Notes: generated by a model from the letters alone, not told the origin. A stretch of DNA of 64,000 bases from Ostrinia nubilalis (GCF_963855985.1 NC_087111.1:377001-441000); one strand, 5' to 3'; positions 35,901 to 42,580 are shown, numbered from the stretch's first letter. A program made the numbers and translations.

Positions 35901-37092
35901 ATCGTCTTCCATAAATATTGCCTAAAATCCCTACAAACGCTGCACCGCGTTACGCCAGATTACTTTATTGCTTCTCTCTACTTCTGCGAAGCCTGGGTGC
36001 TACAAGAATTAACTCGTGAGGCCTGAGCGTCCCTAGCATGAACTAGTGACGCCCAGGTGCCCCTATCATGGATTCGCAATGCACCAAGATGCTCTCACAG
36101 TTCTAATCCTCACACATCTTCAGTTCCTGAACTACGTGCGTAAGATTCAGAACATGGTGTGCCTAATGAAGTGTTTACCACAGGTGCTGAGCACGCTACG
36201 TGAATACCCATGCCTGGGCGGGTGCGCGGCGCTTCACGCGTTGGTGGCAGCGGCGTGCCGCGCGGCCTGGGCCATCAGCCTGCACTCGCCGCCGCTGCGG
36301 ATCGACACTGACTTTACACCCGGTAAGTGTGATACTAGGGTTGTTCAAAAAGTAATGAGGAAGGGATATTTATAGCCATCACAAAGATCTGAAATAATTG
36401 GGTAGGTAGCTTAATAAATTCTTTACAAAAACTTACCAGTTTCTTATTACTTTTTGAACACTTCTCGTAGTAGCCCTTAATTTGCTGGAAAGAGTAGGTA
36501 TCATTTACGATTTATGGTGTTGACATTTATTTAATTAAAATGCAAGTGAGCTTACAGATAGATCCAAAGCGCTCACATTGCTAAATAGTAAGTAACCTGT
36601 TGAGTTGACTCTCCAGTAAAAGTAGATGGAAAATAATAGCAGTGGGCCAGACTTACAGATATACAGGAACAACGTGCATTGATGGATACCTGAGTCCAGC
36701 AGAAATAAGACTAGTAGTGTTAGACTGATGATGATAAAGTGTTAGTTAAAATTGACGAACAACAACTTATTGACTGATCTAATACCGATTATAAGCATGA
36801 CAATCTGGAAAATAATAACTTACTCGCACATGATAAGTACATACTCGTAAGTAGTTGATAGGAAATGCCTGAAATAAATATACACTTCAGTTCCTTATTT
36901 TACAGAAGAGAAGTACTAACTACGATATTATTATTATTCTTTTTTCTTTCCCCAGTGGTGATGAACCCCGAGAAGCACGTTCGGTTCTCGAACGAGGCTC
37001 GCGAGCGGCGCTCGGACCTCATCAAGTCGTTCGTGTGGCCCGCCCTTATGGACGGCAACCGCTGCGTCTTTAGGGCGGTCGTGCTGACGTAA
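17768..37092 (+). CDS. MIEAP/SPATA18-like protein, C-terminal eight exons (5' end not found)
   Basis: Exons: 17768-17970, 21755-21882, 22428-22678, 28484-28654, 30963-31095, 35439-35627, 36184-36322, 36956-37092. All have AG/GT borders and matching phases, giving 449 residues before TAA. The last four exons (~198 residues) match the C-terminal domain of mitochondria-eating protein: SKLVSQYAAVWARAADEALP aligns with the start of the vertebrate domain, followed by an A/L-rich helical block, WAISLHSPPLRIDTDF and finally FVWPALMDGNRCVFRAVVLT. The W-P-A-L-M and S-P-P-L signatures are shared with the vertebrate family as I recall it. In mammals the protein acts in mitochondrial quality control at the mitochondrial surface and matrix; a similar role here is inference. 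The N-terminal exons are helical and not recognisable. Exon 4 carries an acidic/serine linker (SDGYHSDSDDSPQ). The upstream exon, which must end in phase 2, was not identified, so the gene is partial in this annotation. Confidence 0.8.
17842..19490 (+). repeat. Exon-plus-donor tandem array, nine units of ~176-188 bp
   Basis: The parental exon 3' part (from GGCAGCGACCAGGG) plus donor and ~55 bp of intron is followed by eight copies starting near 18025, 18208, 18392, 18577, 18764, 18941, 19118 and 19305. Every unit keeps LAGALVNYM-type coding, the AGGAGGAGGCAGCTTGATGC block and a donor (CAGGGTAAGATAAC, GGTGAGATAAC or GGTGAAATAAA). None has its own pyrimidine tract before the exon part, and most short frames close in the intron-derived piece, so the copies are probably spliced out as part of the intron. 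Confidence 0.9.
19491..20499. other. Intron sequence without recognised features
   Basis: This is intron 1 of the visible MIEAP-like exons. A block at 19865-19950 (ATACTGAAACTGTCATTAAG) resembles 60395-60480, a diffuse dispersed repeat. Nothing else is supported. Confidence 0.5.
20500..20818 (+). mobile_element. LINE 3' end, family A, in intron
   Basis: This is the best-read copy of family A: a + strand frame with IAKIKWQWAGHIARRADGRW, RVGRRSVGRPPTRWTDDLVK and VWMQAAQDRAL followed by a stop, then a short 3' tail ending in (AACG)n repeats. It is the terminal part of a LINE ORF2 of RTE/jockey-like type and is 5'-truncated. Confidence 0.8.
20990..21535. mobile_element. Degraded hAT-like remnant interrupted by a SINE
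   Basis: CACAGTGTTTTTCAACCTTT with GACCCCCTAGTA at the left and ACGACCTCTCGCGACCCCCC at the right resemble halves of a hAT-type repeat. The reversed SINE at 21163-21439 sits between them. The right terminus is not intact. Confidence 0.4.
21163..21439 (-). mobile_element. tRNA-headed SINE (full length, minus strand)
   Basis: On the minus strand it starts GGCCGTTTGGTGTAGTGGTT (A-box-like) and carries GGTTCGATTCC (B box) in CCCGGGTTCGATTCCCGGCC. A tRNA-unrelated body with TGAAATGATGAATTTTAATT follows, and it ends in a poly(A)-like tract (poly(T) on +, 21163-21178). A second copy lacking most of the head is at 41818-42015. Confidence 0.85.
21573..21646. mobile_element. Short hairpin MITE, degraded relative of 3823-3946
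   Basis: GGCCTAGAATGCGCGCCG at the left and GCGTGAATCCTAGCCC at the right share the GC-rich arm of the first copy, but the interior is shortened. Confidence 0.5.
21755..21882 (+). CDS. MIEAP-like gene, exon 2 of the visible set
   Basis: The acceptor is TTCTTTCCCAG and the donor CTG|GTAGGT. It encodes LGTHGLTADATGALISLHVA then MKNELQRHVEVYKQALHKLD, an amphipathic helical segment. Phase 1 in, phase 0 out, matching its neighbours. Confidence 0.75.
22428..22678 (+). CDS. MIEAP-like gene, exon 3
   Basis: The acceptor is CCTCTTTCAACAG and the donor CG|GTAAGT. It encodes SPVTVNQDPASSSHQRLLAL and an alpha-helical stretch rich in L, V, A and D (RRLIDNKSLLTIVDKPALRQ), ending DLNDTR. Phase 0 in, phase 2 out. 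GC-rich codon use sets it apart from the AT-rich intron. Confidence 0.75.
22679..23718. other. Intron sequence without recognised features
   Basis: This is the start of the 5.8-kb intron 3 of the MIEAP-like gene. It is AT-rich and holds no feature I can name. Confidence 0.5.
23719..23837. mobile_element. MITE family AGGCTGAGTTGCACC (copy 2)
   Basis: The left end is AGGCTGAGTTGCACCACC and the right end GGTGCAACCCAGCCT, with the TTTTGACGTTTGTTAAAG block inside. It lies in the large intron 3 of the MIEAP-like gene. Confidence 0.85.
24233..24512 (+). mobile_element. Two SINE body fragments
   Basis: TTTAAGTATGTTTATATTCG, TTGTCTAGTACCCATAGTAC and TGTCCAAGGATATTATTTAT (24233-24362) are the SINE body. 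A second shorter copy follows at 24418-24512 (TTGTCTAGTACCCGTAGTAC). Both lack the tRNA head. Confidence 0.65.
25464..25890. repeat. Dispersed repeat with AACCGACTTCAAA ends and internal tandem units
   Basis: The ends AAACCGACTTCAAA and TTTGAAGTCGGTT are inverted. Inside, a ~139-bp unit beginning AAAAAAGTTCATCCCCAATT is repeated twice. A longer relative with three units is at 30341-30838, and a scrap of the right end is at 6690-6740. Confidence 0.7.
25891..27070. other. Intron sequence with no gene
   Basis: Part of intron 3 of the MIEAP-like gene. A tiny LINE scrap (GTCCACTGCTGGACTATATG) lies near 26455. No coding signal is seen. Confidence 0.5.
27071..27266. mobile_element. Long-arm hairpin MITE, 196 bp
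   Basis: The arms run from AGGCCCAGAACACACGGTGA inward to TAGTTACTTTTGAGTTG, and the right arm is the near-exact complement ending CACCGTGTGTTCTGGGCCT. Arms of ~65 bp with essentially no mismatches suggest recent spread. The spacer contains CCACACATGACGCGACC. Only one copy is in this window. Confidence 0.85.
27998..28086 (+). repeat. Dispersed repeat, pair with 28662-28752
   Basis: ACCATCCTAGACAGCATCTC then ATCAGATGCGAATGCGGTCA recur with few changes at 28662-28752, directly after exon 4, and in reverse near 5215-5300. Probably a retroelement 3' end; class unknown. Confidence 0.55.
28291..28406. mobile_element. MITE family ATGCCCGTTTTCACC (copy 3)
   Basis: A complete hairpin with TA on both sides (28289-28290 and 28407-28408), about 80 bp upstream of exon 4 of the MIEAP-like gene. 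Confidence 0.85.
28484..28654 (+). CDS. MIEAP-like gene, exon 4 (acidic/serine linker)
   Basis: The acceptor is TTTTCTCAATTCCAG and the donor CG|GTAAGC. It encodes PVAGVLMSYSRGCAAVLTQM, then a glycine/alanine stretch and SASDGYHSDSDDSPQLPDR. Phase 2 in and 2 out. The acidic serine run is a plausible CK2-type target, which is inference. Confidence 0.75.
28662..28752 (+). repeat. Dispersed repeat, second copy
   Basis: ACCATCCTAGACCGCATCCC, then ATCAGGTGCGATTGTGGTCA and TGCATAAAAAAAG. It begins a few bases after the exon 4 donor, so this intron start is repeat-derived. Confidence 0.6.
29111..29338. mobile_element. Inverted-repeat MITE ACCGACTCC
   Basis: AACCGACTCCAAAAAACCTA at the left is mirrored by TAGGTTTTTTGGAGTCGGTT at the right. 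The arms extend through CTACTTATTTA / TAAATAAGTAG (about 60 bp). Confidence 0.75.
29340..30254 (-). repeat. Lepidopteran dispersed repeat with three ~315-bp internal units
   Basis: The left end is GGGTTCCGTACCTCAAAAGG and the right end GCGAGTCCGACTCGCACTTG-GCCGG. The block around AACGCGTGGAGGTATGAAGC recurs near 29440, 29750 and 30070, the last unit truncated. I recall this sequence type as common in moth genomes; its class is unsettled for me. A scrap in the other orientation is at 63628-63790. Confidence 0.65.
30341..30838. repeat. Dispersed repeat, relative of 25464-25890
   Basis: Three ~139-143-bp units begin AAAAAAGTTCATCCCC (30346, 30485, 30628), then CATACGGGTCGAATTGAGAA and TTTTTTTGAAGTCGGTT at the right end. 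The left AACCGACTTC end is missing. Confidence 0.7.
30963..31095 (+). CDS. MIEAP-like gene, exon 5 (start of C-terminal domain)
   Basis: The acceptor is TAAACATTCCAG and the donor GTT|GTAAGT. It encodes SKLVSQYAAVWARAADEALP to KYKIVFSVVV, matching the opening of the MIEAP C-terminal domain. Phase 2 in, phase 0 out. Confidence 0.8.
31135..31702 (+). mobile_element. 5'-truncated LINE tail with ~59-bp flanking duplication
   Basis: GTCTTCAGTCGTAGAGCAAG and the following bases at 31135-31193 recur at 31644-31702 with about three differences. Between them lies a segment starting in GC-rich GGACGGGCGGCGGCC sequence and ending AATAAAGATTTTGATTTGAT. That layout is a retroelement insertion with an unusually long target duplication. 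Confidence 0.7.
31819..31927. repeat. Inverted repeat TGGTATTTCT
   Basis: TTGGTATTTCTGC at the left and ATAGAAATACCAG at the right enclose a GC-rich palindromic centre (GCGCTGTC...GACAGCGC). Possibly a small MITE. Confidence 0.5.
31928..33860. other. Intron 5 sequence, mostly unclassified
   Basis: No exon is seen. A repeat shared with 8195-8285 lies at 33045-33135. At 33600-33780 the GCGAAACG and GATTCGCAC words recur in both orientations, a possible degenerate repeat. Confidence 0.45.
33861..34234 (+). mobile_element. Helitron-like element, complete ends
   Basis: It starts TCCTACTATAATATTATAAA, preceded by A, and ends GAAGTCGCGGGCGGCCGCTAG, followed by T. There are no terminal inverted repeats and no target duplication, as expected for Helitrons. 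It contains repeated GATGTCTGGATG words and lacks coding capacity, so it is non-autonomous. Confidence 0.8.
34235..35438. other. Intron sequence without recognised features
   Basis: The 3' part of intron 5 of the MIEAP-like gene. TTCCATCCGTTAAAAGCCCT (34892) and TTTCCATCCGTTAATAGCCC (35048) form a short direct repeat. Nothing else is supported. Confidence 0.45.
35439..35627 (+). CDS. MIEAP-like gene, exon 6
   Basis: The acceptor is TCATTTCCAG and the donor CAG|GTACAT. It encodes LSFRAAISLRDRRLGEVKAL, then an alanine-rich helix and ETAHSFPLGEAERTVVNQ. Phase 0 on both sides; part of the MIEAP C-terminal domain. Confidence 0.8.
35628..36183. other. Short intron 6
   Basis: A T-rich stretch at 35860-35930 and no repeat that I recognise. 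GCCTGGGTGC-like words repeat around 35990-36060 (GAGGCCTGAGCGTCCCTA, GTGACGCCCAGGTGCCCCTA). Confidence 0.4.
36184..36322 (+). CDS. MIEAP-like gene, exon 7
   Basis: The acceptor is TTTACCACAG and the donor G|GTAAGT. It encodes VLSTLREYPCLGGCAALHAL and WAISLHSPPLRIDTDFTP, including the S-P-P-L motif characteristic of the family. Phase 0 in, phase 1 out. Confidence 0.85.
36337..36467. mobile_element. mariner-like MITE directly after an exon donor
   Basis: GGGTTGTTCAAAAAGTAATG at the left is mirrored by TTATTACTTTTTGAACACTTC at the right, with TA on each side (36335-36336 and 36468-36469). The terminal sequence resembles mariner inverted repeats. It starts 14 bp after the end of exon 7. Confidence 0.7.
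36956..37092 (+). CDS. MIEAP-like gene, last coding exon
   Basis: The acceptor is TTTTTTCTTTCCCCAG. It encodes VVMNPEKHVRFSNEARERRS, then FVWPALMDGNRCVFRAVVLT and TAA. The W-P-A-L-M segment is the strongest family match. The final codons GTG CTG ACG TAA are the seed of the minisatellite that follows. Confidence 0.85.
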
Positions 37093-37250
37093 AACTATAA
37101 GCGTGCTGACGTAAAGTACTTGCGTGCTGACGTATACTATATGCGTGTTGACGTAAAGTATATGCATGTTGACGTAAAGTATATGTGTGCTGACGTAAAT
37201 TACATGCGTGCTGACGTAAATTACATGCGCGCTGACGTAAATTGCATGAA
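37081..37250 (+). repeat. 21-bp minisatellite starting at the stop codon
   Basis: Eight units of about 21 bp with the core GTGCTGACGTAAAGTATATGC. The first core is the last three codons plus stop of the MIEAP-like gene, and the rest form the 3' UTR. TGACGTAA, present in most units, resembles a CRE/ATF half-site; any binding is speculation. Confidence 0.9.
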
Positions 37251-37349
37251 ATATCGCGACCAGAGTTATGAATACTCGTAAACAATGAATATCGTGGAAT
37301 TTTGGATTTAAAACAAAACTAAAAAATTAAAACCCAAAAAGGTGTGGCA

Positions 37350-37355
37350 AATAAA
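37350..37355 (+). terminator. Candidate poly(A) signal of the MIEAP-like gene
   Basis: AATAAA lies about 260 bp after the stop codon, beyond the minisatellite. Other AT-rich hexamers occur further on. Confidence 0.5.
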
Positions 37356-38250
37356 ATTGTCGATAATCACATTTTGCATGAGTTACTATTAAAAGCATTA
37401 AAGAAGACGTCACATTACAAAAATTACGAATTCAAAACATTCCAGCTTCGCATTTTTGAGTAATAATAAAATGCTCCGACCAAGCTATCATTGTTTTTAT
37501 CTACATGGCTACCGATTGCCAATATTAATAATTAGTATGTCTTCAATGGATCTAAAATCTCGAAAAAAATGTCTTTTATATGCATTTAGTAAATAGGGCC
37601 GTCGCCGTCAAAACACCCTAAAAGACGCTGTAGTATCTAAAGAGGTATTGCTTGAAGTAAACCTTATTATTTATAAAAAATATTATTGATGACATACCAA
37701 TGGGAGTCGTGCAGACCTGAAAATAAAATAAAATACATTATTTTTATATGAAATAATAAATAGAGTAGAACATAATTATTATGTATGATTCTGTATGTAT
37801 TAGAAGAAAATTGCTCAATGGCTTTATTTTATTTTTGATAGATTTGTATAATTAAAAAAATCGTAACTAAAATATACATATTTTTATGTAATTAAAAACT
37901 GTACTTTATAAGTTTTGTACAAAGTGTAATCGATTATTATTATCATTACTTTATTATGTGTTTATTTTTATTAATTTATTTTACTTATATAATTTTTACA
38001 TTTAGAGATAAGTTTTTTTTAATAAATATTTTCAAATCTATGTTTGTTTAACTGTAACATATTCATGTAAACTTTCTGAACAACTGAAGAAAACTGTTTC
38101 TCTGTTGACTTTATTAACAGAATACGTGGATTGAAAGGGACGTTCATTCCATTTTCACTCTTATCGGTATGAATAACAGAATACAATAAGTTTCACAAAG
38201 TTTTCGCGTAATGAGTAATGAGGGCATGAATCATGATTCACATAGAGCTC
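37356..38250. other. Intergenic AT-rich DNA
   Basis: Very AT-rich with no recognisable repeat or gene, between the 3' end of the MIEAP-like gene and the DM9 gene promoter. Confidence 0.5.
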
Positions 38251-38266
38251 TTATCAGATAAGATAA
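38251..38266 (+). promoter_or_regulatory. Clustered GATA sites upstream of the DM9 gene
   Basis: TTATCAGATAAGATAA contains three GATA/TATC cores in 16 bp, at about -58 to -43 from the predicted start site. GATA factors drive many insect gut and fat-body genes; a role here is inference. Confidence 0.5.
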
Positions 38267-38279
38267 TTTCAAATGCTGA

Positions 38280-38311
38280 TATAAACAGTATCGGATATCG
38301 GTAGAGTCAGT
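38280..38311 (+). promoter_or_regulatory. TATA box and initiator of the DM9 gene
   Basis: TATAAA at 38280-38285 and the arthropod initiator TCAGT at 38307-38311 are spaced 29 bp from the first T to the initiator A, the canonical distance. This puts the start site near 38309 and leaves a 36-nt leader before the ATG. Confidence 0.7.
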
Positions 38312-38344
38312 ATCAAAACGTGACTAGTGTTGAACAGTGCAACC

Positions 38345-39118
38345 ATGAGCCACCCGCCACCGTACTACGGGCCACCGCCACCATGGCCACCGCCGCCGCC
38401 GCAGCAGCCGCATCTCTACCCGCCTCACCCGCCACTCCCAGGCCATTTTCCACCACCGCCACCGCCCGACCAATCCGGGACATACCCGCATCCATACCCC
38501 TACTACATGCCGATGATGGCGATCCCCGTTGGCGTCCCCCCAGTCCCCCCACCGAGTGACCCTTCAAACCCCACGTATATCACAAACTACATATACCACG
38601 GAGAAACATCCAATCAACCCCAGGGGCCACCGGTGGGAGACGCGGTGCAGGTCGTCGAGACTTCTGGAGACTTCGATTGGATCCCAACTACCTCCACCAC
38701 AGCGTCGCATTTGAGTGGCAAAGCTGTTTTGGGAGGGCACGAAGGTTGGGACGGCAGTCCTCTATGGGTCATCAGATCCTGGCATAACGGAGACCTGATA
38801 CCAGGGAAGCTGTCAGTGAGGCACAACGCTGCGTCAATCATGTATAACGGAAAGGAAGTCCCTGTTCAGAATATTGAAGTTTTGTGTGCTCGGCCGGAGA
38901 ATCTGCGATGGGTGCCAGCTTCTAATGGAAATATACCTCCAAGTGCCATTGAAGGTGGTAGAACAGCGTCAGGAGAGACCTTATATATAGGCAGAGCGAG
39001 GTACCAGCTGTCGATAACTCCTGGAAAGGTGCAGCCAAGCCACAACTGTTGCTACATCGGATTCGGTGGTTCAGAAGTGTCTCATCGGGTGTACGATGTC
39101 CTGTGCAGGATCAGTTAG
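38345..39118 (+). CDS. DM9-domain protein with proline/tyrosine-rich N-terminus
   Basis: A single-exon 257-residue protein. The ATG at 38345 is chosen because its context (GCAACCATGA) is good and it is the first ATG after the TATA/initiator pair; the in-frame extension upstream would need a GTG start. Residues 1-75 are a proline-rich, tyrosine- and histidine-containing low-complexity head. Residues ~110-182 and ~188-256 are two DM9 repeats, with DWIPTTST, GWDGSPLWVIRSWHNGDLIP and GKLSVRHNAA in the first and LRWVPASNG, ETLYIGRARY and SHNCCYIGFGG in the second. DM9 proteins of insects and molluscs bind mannose-type glycans and several respond to infection or parasites; the role here is inferred. 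No signal peptide is seen, so it is probably cytoplasmic or secreted unconventionally. Confidence 0.9.
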   Translation: MSHPPPYYGPPPPWPPPPPQQPHLYPPHPPLPGHFPPPPPPDQSGTYPHPYPYYMPMMAIPVGVPPVPPPSDPSNPTYITNYIYHGETSNQPQGPPVGDAVQVVETSGDFDWIPTTSTTASHLSGKAVLGGHEGWDGSPLWVIRSWHNGDLIPGKLSVRHNAASIMYNGKEVPVQNIEVLCARPENLRWVPASNGNIPPSAIEGGRTASGETLYIGRARYQLSITPGKVQPSHNCCYIGFGGSEVSHRVYDVLCRIS

Positions 39119-39467
39119 TGACACCACGCCTGCGAATTTGCTGTGATATTTTGATACAAAAGAGACTACAAATATTTAGATTTAATGGATGCCGTAAGTC
39201 TACTAGAGTAGATTTTTATGCATCATGATTATTGTTGTGTAATATCTGTCCATCTTCTCTGCAACAGTGTATTTTTTGTAAAGAATCGATGGTGAAATTT
39301 TTCAGAAATTTGTAAATTATGATTCTTTGAAAATCCGATTGTTATTTATCAAACGGATTATATTTTCGTAAGGATAAAGTGCTGGAATTTAGCACATTAT
39401 AGTCATGTTATCGGTGGAAGTCCGGGCTATCTGACTGACGTGATCGATAAATTGAAAATACGCTGAT

Positions 39468-39473
39468 AATAAA
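39468..39473 (+). terminator. Poly(A) signal of the DM9 gene
   Basis: AATAAA about 350 bp after the stop, followed within 30 bp by a GT-rich stretch (GTTCTTTGTTTAC). Confidence 0.6.
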
Positions 39474-39734
39474 GATAATGTTCAGTAAGAATGTTCTTTG
39501 TTTACTTTATTTACTTTTGCTATCTCATACAATTTTAAACAGGTGACAATCTAGTCACCTTCAATATTAGAGTACTAGTTACAAATAATAACATCTTTTA
39601 TTTTACTCCTTTATTGATTATACGAGTAAGGGATGAAAAATGTTTTGTTGTTTTTAAACGATAATCTTACTCCGTACATACAAGTTTCATATTACTGGTG
39701 ACTAAGCACCATCCTGTAGTATATTCTTGTGCTA

Positions 39735-39895
39735 CATAATCGCATTCGCAAGGTGGACCAACGACATGATATACATAGGTAGCAGAAAGTCGCTGGACGC
39801 AGGCCGCTACCAACCGGGCAACATGGAAATCATTGGGGGAGCCCTATGTTCAGCGGTGGACGTCCTAAATGGACATGTAGATGGTGATGATGACT
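39735..39895 (+). mobile_element. LINE 3'-end scrap (family A relative)
   Basis: AGTCGCTGGACGCAGGCCGC, TACCAACCGGGCAAC and GGGGGAGCCCTATGTTCAGC match the block at 61160-61262. It ends in (GATGGT)n-like sequence. Confidence 0.65.
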
Positions 39896-40236
39896 AAATC
39901 GCATTAGATTTTTATAATAAACACTAACATTTCATAAAAGTAGAATCTCAAGACTTAAAAATTACTTTCTGTATAACCAAGAAAATTAGGCAATTGTAAC
40001 CTCTACTAACGAGGTCAATTAAGCGAGTAACTCCTGTACCTGCTCACACAGATATACGTATCTCTGCACATATTGTTACCCTACACACTGGCAATAAAGA
40101 TTATTGTTGAGTGGCAGGGATCGTGCGAAGATCACCAATACGAATGGGAGTCAATTGGCAGGGTGATGTCATTACGTAATAATGAGATCTTGGCTTAGTT
40201 AGTTATTGTAGGGCTTCTCTCTAACGAAGATTCTGT

Positions 40237-40283
40237 ATTATAAAGAGGAAAGATTTGTTTGTTTGTATTGAATAGGCTCCGAA
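40237..40283 (+). mobile_element. Helitron 5'-end fragment
   Basis: TATTATAAAGAGGAAAGATT and TTGTATTGAATAGGCTCCG match the start of the Helitron family (compare 43022 and 51863). It is cut off by the LINE that follows. Confidence 0.55.
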
Positions 40284-41043
40284 ACTAAACTAAACCTAAA
40301 TAAACTGTTCTTGTGGTTCAAATATAATCTCCTTACAATAAATGCATCAAAAACTTGTTTCGTAATATTTAAGGCAAAAAATAAAGTAATAAAACCATTT
40401 CAATCTCTAAAAATAAACAATATTGAATTAAAACAAAAGAATTGCGAAAAATATCTTGGCCTTCGAATAGATAGCGGCTTGACGTGGAATGCACAAATCG
40501 AGCACGTCAGAACGAAACTAACGTCTCTCATTGGCTCTCTTAAGGGAATCTCTCGGTGTATCCCGCGTTGTCTACGATACACTATATATAACTCTCTTGT
40601 CAAATCGCATCTACTATACTTATTGGAGATTTGGGGTGGTGCTGGTAAAACAAAATTGGCTCCACTTCAAGTAATGCAAAACAAAATTATAAAAATACTT
40701 TTTCAATATAACCGCTTAACTTCAACTGAAAAAATATATAATGATACTAAATTAATGAACATCAAGCAATTATATACCTATACTACCTGCATACTAATAA
40801 GAAAAATTTTAAAAAGCTCTTTCCATACTAGTATAACCTTAACTACAGCTAAAAACTTTACTAAACGAAGCGCTCGCCGAGCCAGTTTTCTCGTACTACC
40901 CAAAGTAAGAACAAATTATGGCAAAAAAATGATCACTTTTGAAGGAGCGCAACTTTATAATAAAATACCCTCAGAAATAAAAAATGTAAGCTCATTTAGT
41001 GGATTTAAAATTAAACTTGCTCAACATATTTTAGAAAGTACCT
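40284..41043 (+). pseudogene. LINE reverse-transcriptase C-terminal fragment (CR1/jockey-like)
   Basis: An open frame from about 40311 to the stop at 41045 encodes the C-terminal part of a non-LTR reverse transcriptase: a segment after the catalytic palm (CEKYLGLRIDSGLTWNAQIE), the thumb-like IGSLKGISRCIPRCLRYTIY, the YNSLVKSHLLYLLEIWGGAG motif typical of LINE ORF2 C-termini, and the tail FEGAQLYNKIPSEIKN. The endonuclease and the catalytic FADD box are absent, so it is 5'-truncated. The open frame is intact over ~240 residues, suggesting a fairly young insertion. Its 3' tail is split by another LINE at 41056-41371. Confidence 0.85.
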
Positions 41044-41383
41044 AAGCAGTTGGTTCTTCTTTCTTTCTTTTCAGCCAAATGACGTCCACTGCTGGACAAA
41101 GGCCTCCCCCAAGGTTTTCCACAATGAACGGTCCTGCGCTGCCCGCATCCAGGCTCTTCCCGCGACCTTTACCAGATCGTCGGTCCACCTAGTAGGAGGC
41201 CTGCCCACGCTACGTCTTCCAGCCCGTGGTCGCCACTCAAGAACTTTCCTGCCCCAACGGCCATCGTCTCTACGAGCTATGTGCCCCGCCCACTGCCACT
41301 TGATTTTAGCAATTCTGCGAGCTATGTCGGTTACTTTGGTTCTCCTGCGGATCTTTTGCAGCAGTTGAGCGAAGCAGTTGGTT
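41044..41383 (-). mobile_element. LINE family A insertion with 12-bp target duplication
   Basis: The insert 41056-41371 is flanked by AAGCAGTTGGTT on both sides (41044-41055 and 41372-41383). On the minus strand it reads the family A C-terminus (WAGHIARR-type region) and its 3' tail. It landed in the 3' tail of the LINE at 40284, whose A-rich end (AAAATAAAATAAAATAATAC) resumes after the insertion. Confidence 0.85.
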
Positions 41384-41817
41384 ATAAAAATAAAATAAAA
41401 TAATACGAATGCACTAAATGAGTACCTACCTATGAATAAAATAAGCGTTTTGAACGATCTATTTAAATACTCATGTAAATGATGTTCTCATGTAAGTGAC
41501 TATTTGTCTTTTTTGAGAATAAATTTCTTTAACCATAACCATAACTCTGGATCGATTTGAAAAATTATTTCCTACATTATTTCTGATGAACATAGGCGGT
41601 AAGAAAATCGCCGGTGCTAAATATTTGTTTCTATAGCAACATTTTGCTGTAAGAGGGATGCATAGTTCTGACAATATTATTATAGGAATCACGCGCAAGA
41701 ATAATCCCGCTGTTTCAGAAAGGTAAAAAGGATACTTGGTGACTACTTGTACCTACCAACTAAAGCAAGTTACAAGTAGTTGCAAATAGTGAGGGAAAGC
41801 TTTTGATTTAGATGTTT
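41384..41817. other. Unclassified AT-rich DNA
   Basis: Contains the end of the split LINE tail and then no recognisable element. Confidence 0.45.
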
Positions 41818-42015
41818 TATTTTTTTTATTTTTTTATTTTACACTACGCCCTAGCCCCAAACTAAGCAAAGCTTGTACTATGGGTACTAGACAACAGATA
41901 TAAACATACTTAAATACTTTTTTTGTAAATAAATACATATTATACATAGAAAACACCCAGACCCGCCACAGAAATTAAAATTCATCATTTCAATTTCTGC
42001 CCGGCCGGGAATCGA
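41818..42015 (-). mobile_element. SINE copy with truncated tRNA head
   Basis: The same body as 21163-21439 (CACCCAGACCCGCCACAGAA, AATTTCTGCCCGGCCGGGAA), but it stops at GGAATCG, losing the rest of the B box and A box. The poly(T) run at the left is the reversed poly(A) tail. Confidence 0.8.
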
Positions 42016-42403
42016 CAATCTCAAAAAATCTTGAAAAAAAAAGAGATCGTGTACTGTTCTTTGGTGCATTTCTAGAGGCTGAAGTCCAGCTGTGGATTAA
42101 AATATAATACGATTATCTTTTCATTACTTCATTTGCAAAAACATACAACTCCAACAGGTGCGATATAATCTCAAGACAGCCCACGATATTAACATGACCA
42201 AACCAAACGCATTAAGGTGTTAATCCGCTATAAATCTGGTCCCTATGGGATCCGATGGGATAATCCTTTGTCCAACCCGAGCCCGCATGCCGCTTGCACA
42301 CACCACAACACATACACCAGTATTAACATATGCACAAACTTTGCCTTTACTCCTGTAGTTGGAAGGCCTGTAATATTTTCCGTAAGTCTACTCATATAAA
42401 ATA

Positions 42404-42580
42404 CTAGCTTTCTACCTGTGGCTTCGCCCGCGTGAAATTTTGTCTGTCACAGAAAAACATTATAGCGCGCGTCCCTGTTTTAAAAACCGGGATAAAAACT
42501 ATCCTATGTCCTTTCCCGGGACTCAAACTATCTCTATGCCAAATTTCATCAAAATCTGTTGGGTGAAAATAATGTAGGTA
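42404..42580 (-). mobile_element. Helitron-like fragment (minus strand)
   Basis: The minus strand ends GGGCGAAGCCACAGGTAGAA-AGCTAG next to an A on the + side, and shares AAACTATCCTATGTCCTTTC with 63396-63613 in reverse. The 5' TC end was not identified. Confidence 0.65.

Noticed and set aside
36934..37285. Minus-strand frame with repeated LRQHAY-type residues
   Set aside because: It is the reverse reading of a 21-bp minisatellite (a multiple of 3 keeps it open); no promoter or family support.
38313..38567. Alanine/glycine-rich minus-strand frame and a second + frame over the DM9 gene start
   Set aside because: Shadows of the proline-rich coding DNA of the DM9 protein; only the DM9 frame has domain similarity and promoter context.
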